64,000 nt of DNA from Methylococcus capsulatus (GTDB taxonomy: Bacteria; Pseudomonadota; Gammaproteobacteria; Methylococcales; Methylococcaceae): contig NZ_CP104311.1 in NCBI RefSeq assembly GCF_036864975.1, positions 62,001-126,000 of the forward strand. Reading direction: 5' to 3'. Positions 57,107 to 64,000 of this stretch are shown piece after piece. How positions within the stretch are numbered: the stretch's first letter is position 1; the number at the start of each line of letters is the position of its first letter. Under the pieces are notes generated by a model. It was not told the DNA's origin. It made no database searches and was given only the letters and a program-made list of their open reading frames with translations. A program made the translations under genes and the position numbers.

Positions 57107-58369
57107 ATGTCTTACGCAATCCAAGCCGAATCCGTCGGCAAGTCTTTCATCCTCCACCATCAGCGCAACCGCCCCAACGACAGTCTACGGGACGCCCTGG
57201 CCGGCTCGTTATCCCACCTCAGCCGTTCCCTCCTCCGCCGCGCCCGCAGAAACCAGCGAGACGAGACGGAAGAATTCTGGGCACTGAAGGACATCTCTTT
57301 TCAAATCCGGCCCGGCGAAAGAATCGGACTCCTGGGCCGGAACGGCGCGGGCAAATCGACCCTCTTGAAAATTCTCTCGCGCACGCTGGAGCCTTCCACC
57401 GGCAGGATCAGAATCCGGGGACGCATCGCCAGCCTGCTCGAGGTGGGCACCGGTTTCCATCCTGAATTGACAGGGCGAGAAAACATCTACTTCAATGGCG
57501 CCATGCTGGGCATGTCGAAGGCCGAAATCAGCAGGAAATTCGACGAAATCGTCGAGTTCGCCGAGGTCGAGCAGTTCCTCGATACCCCGGTCAAGCATTA
57601 CTCGTCCGGCATGTATGTCCGCCTTGGCTTTGCCGTCGCGGCCCATATTGATCCCGAGATTTTGATCGTTGATGAAGTCCTTGCTGTTGGTGACGCCCGA
57701 TTCCAGAAAAAATCCATCGGAAAAATGCACGAAATCGGACAGGAAGGGCGCACCTTATTGTTCGTCAGCCACAACATGAATTCCATCATGCAATTGACGC
57801 AGCGGGCATTGCTGCTCGATCATGGAAAAATAGTTTGCGATTCTGATACCAGCCAAACCATTACCAAATATTTAAGTGCCGAGGCCACCGAAGACGGTCG
57901 CTTGCCATTGAAAACCAAAGTTGATTGGCTTCGTGGGCTAAACTTCCGATGGCTACGGGAAGAAACCGCTGCAGGCTTCAATAAGCCGCTGAATTTTGCA
58001 CTAGGATTTATCACGACGCAGCGCGCCTTTCGGCTTGTATTCACCCTCAGTTTCATAAACACCATTGGGGCACTGGTACTGACATGTAAAGCTCAACTGG
58101 ATGATCTCGAACCTGGACTACATCGATTCGGCCTCCACATTAGGGACCACCATCTGACGCCCGGCACCTATTTTGTCAGACTTGACTTATGGGGCTCCGA
58201 GGAACACCTTTTCGAGCAAGAAAACATTATTACCATCGATCTATTTGCGGCCAGCACGGACGATCGCCTGATTCAAAATATCAGTAGGCGCAGAGGAGAC
58301 AAACTGGGATGCTACGCCCCCATTGCACTTCAAATTCTCCCCGCATCAGAAAGCCATCAACACGATTAA
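57107..58369 (+). CDS. wzt: Polysaccharide ABC exporter ATPase (Wzt type)
   Basis: The ATPase of the export system, 420 residues from ATG 57107. The ABC domain covers about 1-250: Walker A GLLGRNGAGKSTLLKILSRT near 78, the signature KHYSSGMYVRLGFAVAA near 165 (YSSGM in place of LSGGQ, usual in Wzt), Walker B EILIVDEVLAVGDARF and the switch HNMNS. Residues 250-420 form an extra C-terminal domain, which in Wzt homologues binds the end of the specific polysaccharide chain (for example O9a). Here it shows RFGLHIRDHHLTPGTYFVRL. This suggests chain-specific export. It is translationally close to wzm. Confidence 0.92.
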   Translation: MSYAIQAESVGKSFILHHQRNRPNDSLRDALAGSLSHLSRSLLRRARRNQRDETEEFWALKDISFQIRPGERIGLLGRNGAGKSTLLKILSRTLEPSTGRIRIRGRIASLLEVGTGFHPELTGRENIYFNGAMLGMSKAEISRKFDEIVEFAEVEQFLDTPVKHYSSGMYVRLGFAVAAHIDPEILIVDEVLAVGDARFQKKSIGKMHEIGQEGRTLLFVSHNMNSIMQLTQRALLLDHGKIVCDSDTSQTITKYLSAEATEDGRLPLKTKVDWLRGLNFRWLREETAAGFNKPLNFALGFITTQRAFRLVFTLSFINTIGALVLTCKAQLDDLEPGLHRFGLHIRDHHLTPGTYFVRLDLWGSEEHLFEQENIITIDLFAASTDDRLIQNISRRRGDKLGCYAPIALQILPASESHQHD

Positions 58370-58378
58370 CGAATAGCC

Positions 58379-59651
58379 ATGCGATTGCCCCGTGTTCTTT
58401 TTACACGCCTTCCGACAGACACTCGCTATCCATTCGAAGGCCAACTGCCTTTTTCGGACAGCATGCCACGCCCGGCCCGAACATCCTTACGTAATATAGA
58501 AACGAATGTTTCGCTCACCGAAAATACCGGTAACATGCTTATCGGCGAGTCACTGAGCCGAATCCTTGAAATTGACCGTGCCCGATCCTGCCATCTAAAC
58601 CTCACGCGACTACTGGCACTAGGATGGAGTGCTGAGCGTATACGGGACGAAATCCGCAAACACTTCGATCTAGTTGTGTTCCTTATGGCAAATGCTATCA
58701 GGCAGGATTTCGACCTGGGCGACCTTGCCGATGCTGTCAGCGCACTCGAAACCGACCTCATGGTTTTCGGCATCGGCATGCAGGATTCTCTACCTCCGAC
58801 ACTTTCGACCTTACCCGAAGGTTCGCAACGGCTGTTGTACCTATTTGACCAGAAGGCACTGATCTTCGGAGTGCGAGGAAGAGAAACGGAAAATTGGCTC
58901 CATAGCGTGGGATTCAGTCGCGCAAAAGCACTTGGATGCCCGAGCCTTTATGTGTATCCGCAGAATATGCTTGCCGTGGCCCCCCCCCTCAGGGGGAAAC
59001 ACTGCCACAGCGATTGCCTCTGGACACCTCACTAACCCGTCGCCGCGAAGTCAGAAACTGATCTCGCTGTTCCGTGACACTAAAAGCCACTACATCATGC
59101 AGGACGAGCTCCTGACCATCGCACGCACCTGCAAGGGCGACGAAAGTCTGTACAACGATGCGACCGGTCGAGTCCGGACGGAGCTTTGCAAGCCGGTATT
59201 GGAGCATATTCTTGGCAGCAAGATTCCATTCGACAATTTCTGGTATTTTCAAAATCTTGATGCATGGCGGGTTTTCTGCACCCAAGCGGATTTCTATCTC
59301 GGGGATCGGTTCCATGGCGGGATAGTGGCCATGCAAGCCGGAATATCAGCCATTTTTATCTGGAACGATCAACGTGCTCGCGAACTGACCGACTTTTTTG
59401 CACTGCCGAATATTTCTGTTGCCGACATCGGCGACGCCAAAGCGCACGACCTGGTCGATCACTTACTCACCCAGCAAGCATTCACGGAGTTCCGAGACAC
59501 ATATAAGCAACGGCTGGATCTTTTCGCACGCACTCTCGGCGAGCATGGACTCCGTCTTGATATTGGCGATCAATACTCCACACCCAAAAGACATAATGCG
59601 CGACAAATCGTCCATAAGGCATACAATAAATTTTTTCCCCGGTTCAATTGA
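58379..59651 (+). CDS. Polysaccharide pyruvyl transferase family protein, broken by a frameshift in a C9 tract
   Basis: Two overlapping frames (58379-59035 and 58932-59651) form one protein. The first has NTGNMLIGESLSRILEIDRA, DLVVFLMANAIRQDFDLGDL and YVYPQNMLAVAPP; the second continues SGGNTATAIASGHLTNPSPR, SQKLISLFRDTKSHYIMQDE, and the family hallmark DFYLGDRFHGGIVAMQAGIS with IFIWNDQRARELTDFFALPN. Family members transfer pyruvate onto sugars of exopolysaccharides as ketals. The join is a run of nine C (58980-58988). With eight C the reading frame is continuous at 423 codons. It is either a phase-variable gene in the off state, a recent mutation, or a sequencing error. A start at 58379 is used. 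Confidence 0.75.
58980..58988 (+). repeat. C9 homopolymer tract inside the pyruvyl transferase gene
   Basis: Nine consecutive C within codons that, with eight, would read A-P-P-S-G-G. Such tracts change length by slipped-strand mispairing in phase-variable surface genes. Confidence 0.85.
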
Positions 59652-59693
59652 ATTACGCATCCGCCTCCATTCCCACCGATCCCAGAAAAAAGC

Positions 59694-60488
59694 ATGGCCT
59701 TCCATAACAGATTGACCAGCATCGAACGCGCAAGAGTTACGATCACGAAACTCACCTGCCCAATCACCCGCAATGCCTTGCGCGCCATTCCACTCACGGA
59801 TTTCATCTTCGGAGTTTATGTATCACGCCGCTATCGCTATGTGTATATCGACAACCCAAAGACCGGATGCACCTCCCTGAAATCCGCCATGGCCGAATTG
59901 GAACTTCGGGGAAGCGAGAGCAATCTCGATCCACTGAATCCGGAGGTCATTCATTATGATGCGTCTCCGCTCAAGTCTTTCGCACCCATTTTTCCAAACC
60001 CGACACTAAGCAGCTTGGCAGCACAAGGGTACCGTTTCGTCACTTTCGTGAGAAACCCTTATCAGCGCTTGCTTTCCTGTTATCTGAATAAATTCGACAG
60101 CAATGCGACGATGGATAATCCTCAGGCTCGGAGGATGCCTCATGGTACAGCGCCAGGCGATTTTTTGGAATTCATCGAAGCGGTCGTCGGACAGACCGAT
60201 CAAGAGATGGATCCGCACTGGCGAAGCCAGACGATCAATATCCATTTTGGCAGGATTACCTACACCCATATCGGGCGTTTTGAAAACTATGCGCTCGACT
60301 ATAAGGCGACGTTCGAAAAACTGGGTATTCCGCACACGGACATCCCACAGCTTCGACACCTCAACAAGACGAAAGCAGGCCGCAGCAGGCTTCGCGAATT
60401 CTACGACGAGAAGAGCCAGGAAGCGGTTTACGCCAGATACCGTGATGATTTCTCCAATTTCGGCTACTCCTATGAGCTTCCCGATTAG
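59694..60488 (+). CDS. Sulfotransferase family 2 (carbohydrate sulfotransferase-like)
   Basis: A PAPS-dependent sulfotransferase of 264 residues. The 5'-phosphosulfate loop is YVYIDNPKTGCTSLKSAM near residues 48-65, and the 3'-phosphate motif FVRNPYQRLLSCYLNKF near 118-134 (Arg120). Further THIGRFENYALDYKATFEKL and DIPQLRHLNKTKAG match the Sulfotransfer_2 group that includes chondroitin and HNK-1 type carbohydrate sulfotransferases and bacterial relatives acting on glycans. It lies within the glycan export cluster, so its likely acceptor is the polysaccharide or its precursors. The donor PAPS could come from CysC encoded at 5.5 kb in this window. Confidence 0.85.
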   Translation: MAFHNRLTSIERARVTITKLTCPITRNALRAIPLTDFIFGVYVSRRYRYVYIDNPKTGCTSLKSAMAELELRGSESNLDPLNPEVIHYDASPLKSFAPIFPNPTLSSLAAQGYRFVTFVRNPYQRLLSCYLNKFDSNATMDNPQARRMPHGTAPGDFLEFIEAVVGQTDQEMDPHWRSQTINIHFGRITYTHIGRFENYALDYKATFEKLGIPHTDIPQLRHLNKTKAGRSRLREFYDEKSQEAVYARYRDDFSNFGYSYELPD

Positions 60489-60540
60489 GCCCATCGTATT
60501 TACCGTGTAGCTTTTGTTTTGCGACTCACAGACACGACTC

Positions 60541-61566
60541 GTGACGACTCAGGTACCTGCACCACGAATTACTGTTCTGCTTCCCGTCTACAATGGCGAA
60601 ATATATCTGCGCGAAGCTCTGGAAAGCATCCTGATTCAGACTTACGCGGATTTCTCACTGCTCGCGATTGATGATGGTTCGACGGATTCCAGTTTGGAAA
60701 TCCTTCGATCCATCAAGGACCCTCGCATTTCGGTGAAGGTCAATCCTACGAACAAAGGGCTGATCCGGACGTTGAATGAAGGCCTGGATCTCATTCAGTC
60801 CGAGTATATCGCCCGCATGGACGCCGACGATATTGCGACACCCTACCGGTTGGAGGAGCAATTGGCATTCATGGATGCCCACCCGGACGTCGGATTATGT
60901 GGCGGGTACTATGAGCGATTTACCGACACCGAAAGCATCGTGGTGCGCCCTCCAACCACTCATGAAGACATCAGTTATGCGCTGATCTTCGACAACGTGA
61001 TGGCTCACAATACCGTGATGTTCAGGCGCAGCGTGCTGGAGCATTACCGGCTCAGATACGATCCGGCATTCGCCCACGCCGAGGATTACGAATTATGGGT
61101 CCGTTTCGCGCGTTACAGCCGTCTCGCCAACCTGCCCCGCGTGCTGGTCCGGTACCGCTTTCATCCCGCCAATACCAGTTCCCGCTTCAGGCAGGAGCAG
61201 CAGATCGCCGCGGCGAAGATAAGGCATATCCACCGGACCCATCTCGGGCTCGAGCCCCAGGCCGCCGATGCCGTGTTGCATCGGCAACTGTTCGACATGC
61301 GCTTCGAAGGCGGTTTGCCGGAGCTGAAGGCGGCGGGCATCTGGCTTGCGAAGCTCTATCGTGTCGGCGTCCGGCGTTGCCGCCAGCACCCCTTGAAGAC
61401 TTTTCTCGAATTCAACAGACTGTGGTATTCAGCCTGCGGCAGGCTTGCCGATCAAGGCCTGCAAGTGTTCGTTCAGTTCCTCCGACAGCCGTTCGGTATT
61501 CTAGGAAATCCGGCATACACGCTGAAGCTGGCCTACCGTTGCTGGAAGCGTATCAAAATCGCGTGA
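60541..61566 (+). CDS. Family 2 glycosyltransferase
   Basis: A 341-residue GT-A fold transferase from GTG 60541; a TTG at 60514 would add nine residues. The first strand ITVLLPVYNGEIYLREALES is followed by LLAIDDGSTDSSLEILRSIK, then the nucleotide-binding RMDADDIATPYRLEEQLAFM, DVGLCGGYYERF, a mid-region FAHAEDYELWVRFARYSRLA with the general-base type ED pair, and VLVRYRFHPANTS. The C-terminal helical extension is soluble, so it is cytoplasmic and may use a nucleotide sugar to extend a lipid-linked glycan. It is strikingly similar to the next gene (61674), a tandem duplication. The sugar is unknown. Confidence 0.9.
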   Translation: MTTQVPAPRITVLLPVYNGEIYLREALESILIQTYADFSLLAIDDGSTDSSLEILRSIKDPRISVKVNPTNKGLIRTLNEGLDLIQSEYIARMDADDIATPYRLEEQLAFMDAHPDVGLCGGYYERFTDTESIVVRPPTTHEDISYALIFDNVMAHNTVMFRRSVLEHYRLRYDPAFAHAEDYELWVRFARYSRLANLPRVLVRYRFHPANTSSRFRQEQQIAAAKIRHIHRTHLGLEPQAADAVLHRQLFDMRFEGGLPELKAAGIWLAKLYRVGVRRCRQHPLKTFLEFNRLWYSACGRLADQGLQVFVQFLRQPFGILGNPAYTLKLAYRCWKRIKIA

Positions 61567-61673
61567 GACACGACGGCGACTACTTGTTATCCTTCGCGTC
61601 AGCCGTACCAACGACATTGTATGATTGCCCGTTTCACAGTGCATAATGGACCCCCCATGTCCGCCACCGCGAC

Positions 61674-62723
61674 ATGACACATCGTTTCAGCCCTCCCGGC
61701 CCAACCCCGCGCGTGACCATCCTTATGCCGGTCTATAACGGCGAGAAGTACCTCGCCGCCGCCATGGAGAGCATTCTCGGCCAGACCTTTCGAGACTTCA
61801 TCCTGCTGATCATCGACGATGGGTCGAGAGACGCCAGCCTCGCCATCGCCCAGTCCTTCGGCGATCCCCGCGTGCAGGTGGAGCGGAATCCCGAGAATTT
61901 GGGGCTGGTGAAAACGCTGAACCGGGGACTCGACCTGGTGCAGACCGAGTTCGTGGCCCGGATGGATTGCGACGACATCGCACTTCCGGAACGCCTGGAA
62001 AAGCAGGTGGCTTTCCTGGATGCGAACCCCGCAATCGGCATGTGCGGAACCGCCTACGAACTGTTCCACGAGTCGCTCCGGCAAACGATCCGCCCGCCGT
62101 GTCGGCACGAGGAGATCGTTTACGGGCTGCTCGACGATAATGTGTTTCTTCACAGCTCGGTGATCGTACGTATGGAGGTCCTGAACCGCCACGGCCTCCG
62201 CTACCGGGAGGACTATCGGCACGCGGAAGACTATGAGCTCTGGGCTAGGCTCGCCCGACATACGTACATCGGCAACCTGCCCCAGGTCCTGGTGCGCTAC
62301 CGTTCCCATCCCGAAAACATCAGTAACACCAACAAGGGGGAACAGATAGCCACCCGCGACCGGGTAAGACTCGAACATCTGGAATCGTTCGGATTGGCGC
62401 CTGCGGCCGATCAAAAGATGCTCCACATCGACCTGTTTTCCCTCGCCTTTCAGGGCTCCCCGGACCAGCTGGCCGAAGCCCGCCACTGGCTGGAAACGCT
62501 GGCACGGGCAGTGTCCGACCGATGCGGCATTCCATTGGGACGGCTCCATCGCGATTTCGCCCTGCTGTGGTATTCGGCCTGCGGACGCTCCGCTCACCAT
62601 GGCCCCACCGTCCTGTTGTCTTATCTGAACTCGGCGATGGCCTGGAAAGGCCCCAAAAGCTATATACTCAAGCTGCTTTTTCGCTGCCTGATGCGTCAAC
62701 CCATCCCGGCTGTCACGAAGTAG
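61674..62723 (+). CDS. Family 2 glycosyltransferase
   Basis: A 349-residue GT-A fold transferase and paralogue of the gene before it. Strand VTILMPVYNGEKYLAAAMES, then LLIIDDGSRDASLAIAQSFG, RMDCDDIALPERLEKQVAFL, NPAIGMCGTAYELFH, YRHAEDYELWARLARHTYIG and VLVRYRSHPENIS. Its C-terminal segment (LLWYSACGRSAHHGPTVLLS) parallels RLWYSACGRLADQGLQ of the previous protein. The two differ in the N-terminal 10 residues, in the length of the loop after the EDYELW motif and in charge, so they probably act on successive sugars of one repeat unit. It begins 107 bases after the previous gene. Confidence 0.9.
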   Translation: MTHRFSPPGPTPRVTILMPVYNGEKYLAAAMESILGQTFRDFILLIIDDGSRDASLAIAQSFGDPRVQVERNPENLGLVKTLNRGLDLVQTEFVARMDCDDIALPERLEKQVAFLDANPAIGMCGTAYELFHESLRQTIRPPCRHEEIVYGLLDDNVFLHSSVIVRMEVLNRHGLRYREDYRHAEDYELWARLARHTYIGNLPQVLVRYRSHPENISNTNKGEQIATRDRVRLEHLESFGLAPAADQKMLHIDLFSLAFQGSPDQLAEARHWLETLARAVSDRCGIPLGRLHRDFALLWYSACGRSAHHGPTVLLSYLNSAMAWKGPKSYILKLLFRCLMRQPIPAVTK

Positions 62724-62750
62724 CCCGACTCCCCTCCTCCGTACCCCTCG

Positions 62751-64000
62751 ATGCGTACCGTCCGTTTCCGGATCCGCCCGACGATCCCTCGCCATACCCT
62801 GATGCCAGGATTCCTGAAGCGCTCGCGCGTGGTGAAAACCTTGCGCTACACCGCTCTGGCGATATTCGGTCTTCCGTTCATCCCCATCTACCGGCAACCC
62901 CTGGGACAAGCATTGAAGCGCGCGCTGGGCATGGTGCTGGCCGGGGAGGTCAAGAAGCCAGCCATGCTGCTCCTGGGCACCTTGAATTACACTGTGTTTT
63001 ATGCCCTCTGGGTCCGCCATCCCTGGGGCGAGGCGAAGATACGCTCCAAGGTGGAGATCTCCCACACGCACACGCTGGAGATCGCATTCATCGTCGGCTC
63101 CACCGGTTCGGCGTCTCCGGAAGACATCGAGGTGACGCTGGAGTCGATCCGCACCCAGGATTTCCAGGGCCTCGTCAGCCATGTCGCCGTCGTGGAACCG
63201 GACCTGCCGCCGCTCACATTCCGGCCGGTCGTGCCGGAAGGTTCGGAATTCGTGTGTTTCCTGCAGGCGGGAGACAGACTCACCCCCGATGCAATCAGCC
63301 GGGTCGCGGCATGCATGGACGGCTATCCGAAATTCAAACTGATCTACAACGACCACGATTACTTGATCAAGGGCAAACACCGCTGTTTCGCCGAGTTCAA
63401 ACCGGATTGGAACTACGAATTTTCCCTGGCTCGGTTTTACCTCCAGACGCCGGTTTTCTTCAGCGCCGCCAGTCTGGAAAAGCTGGGGTTCTCGAAACTC
63501 TCCGGCCCCTGCTCCCTCCCCGAAGTCGTATTCAAAATCTACGAAAACCACGGCAGCGAAAGCATCGCCCACATTCCCGCGGTTCTCTGCCATCACCCGT
63601 ACTCCCGCCGCGAGGACTGCAGTGGGGAACTCGACGTCTACGGCAAGGCGGTTGCGGCCCATCTGGCACGGCGCGGGGAGCCAGCGAGGATAGAACGCAG
63701 CCGGGAAGCGACCCGCGGCCTTTCGGTCCATTTCCCGCCGACGCCGGACCGGCCGCTGGTCTCCATCATCATCCCGACCCGGAACCGGGCCGACCTGCTG
63801 CGTAATTGCATCGAAAGCATCGAAACGCGCACGGCGTACGACCACTACGAGATCCTGGTGATCGATAACGGCAGCGACGAAGCGCAGACGCTGGAATACT
63901 TCCGCGAGATCGCAGCCCACGGGGTACGGGTGATTCCAGACCCCAGCCCATTCAATTTTTCGACCATCAACAACCGGGCGGCCGAACATGCCCGGGGGCA
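62751..64000 (+). CDS. Large family 2 glycosyltransferase, partial
   Basis: The frame opens at ATG 62751 (an alternative ATG is at 62802) and stays open to the window end, about 416 codons. Residues 1-330 form an N-terminal domain of degenerate GT-A type (LEIAFIVGSTGSASPEDIEV, VCFLQAGDRLTPDAISRVAA, KLIYNDHDYLIKGKHRCFAE). From about 340 a second GT-A domain begins, PLVSIIIPTRNRADLLRNCI, then EILVIDNGSDEAQTLEYF and PSPFNFSTINNRAAEHARG. Such two-domain transferases occur in O-antigen and rhamnan assembly. It is 27 bases after the previous gene. The catalytic C-terminal half lies outside the window. Confidence 0.85.
   Translation, partial: MRTVRFRIRPTIPRHTLMPGFLKRSRVVKTLRYTALAIFGLPFIPIYRQPLGQALKRALGMVLAGEVKKPAMLLLGTLNYTVFYALWVRHPWGEAKIRSKVEISHTHTLEIAFIVGSTGSASPEDIEVTLESIRTQDFQGLVSHVAVVEPDLPPLTFRPVVPEGSEFVCFLQAGDRLTPDAISRVAACMDGYPKFKLIYNDHDYLIKGKHRCFAEFKPDWNYEFSLARFYLQTPVFFSAASLEKLGFSKLSGPCSLPEVVFKIYENHGSESIAHIPAVLCHHPYSRREDCSGELDVYGKAVAAHLARRGEPARIERSREATRGLSVHFPPTPDRPLVSIIIPTRNRADLLRNCIESIETRTAYDHYEILVIDNGSDEAQTLEYFREIAAHGVRVIPDPSPFNFSTINNRAAEHARG

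Noticed and set aside
61599-63989. A 796-codon open frame on the minus strand opposite the glycosyltransferase genes.
   Set aside because: It is a shadow frame of high-GC genes: the plus strand carries two clear glycosyltransferases and the start of a third across the same bases, and the minus product has no domain.

Overview
The window looks like a piece of chromosome from a high-GC gammaproteobacterium. Gene content (formate-tetrahydrofolate ligase, high-affinity Kdp potassium uptake, a large two-partner secretion system, a YciO/TsaB/ScpAB/RluB housekeeping run) and base composition suggest a methanotroph of the Methylococcus type. That assignment is inference from general knowledge, not proven by any single gene here.

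Layout. 1-0.8 kb: a small GtrA / family 2 glycosyltransferase pair (the transferase is cut by the window edge). 1.1-12.5 kb: housekeeping genes: uvrB, an aspartate-type aminotransferase, galU and cysC (UDP-glucose and PAPS supply), a tightly packed rluB-scpB-scpA-site-2 protease run, a YciO-type protein, tsaB, a MoeB/ThiF-type adenylyltransferase and a PA0069-type radical SAM protein. 12.5-21 kb: a complete kdp locus on the minus strand: a 30-residue membrane peptide, kdpF, kdpA, kdpB, kdpC, an unexplained 358-base gap, then the sensor kinase kdpD and regulator kdpE. 21.5-27 kb: a DUF4239 membrane protein, formate-tetrahydrofolate ligase, a class A acid phosphatase with an altered signature lysine, an 880-base gene-poor stretch and a cyclopropane fatty acid synthase.

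27.4-42.2 kb: a surface/secretion module: a secreted PKD-domain protein, a secreted phosphate-binding-protein-like protein, a strong terminator, then a TpsB transporter and a 3349-residue TpsA exoprotein whose only two cysteines lie in its last 13 residues. 42.7-51.6 kb: a visibly more AT-rich block, probably acquired, with a secreted orphan protein, a three-gene RND efflux operon, an orphan lipoprotein-like gene translationally coupled to it, and a bile-acid/sodium-symporter-family transporter preceded by a structured leader. 51.8-52.7 kb: a badly decayed transposase.

52.7-64 kb: recJ, a divergent sulfotransferase-like gene, then a polysaccharide export and modification cluster (Wzm/Wzt ABC transporter, a pyruvyl transferase broken at a run of nine C, a sulfotransferase, two tandem paralogous glycosyltransferases and a third one running off the end). 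GalU and CysC at 5 kb could supply UDP-glucose and PAPS for this cluster. The pyruvyl- and sulfo-transferases suggest an acidic, possibly phase-variable surface glycan.

The most unusual points are the C9 tract, the cysteine-only-at-the-end TpsA with two co-located secreted proteins, the extra kdp micro-protein, and the AT-rich efflux block with two orphan exported proteins.
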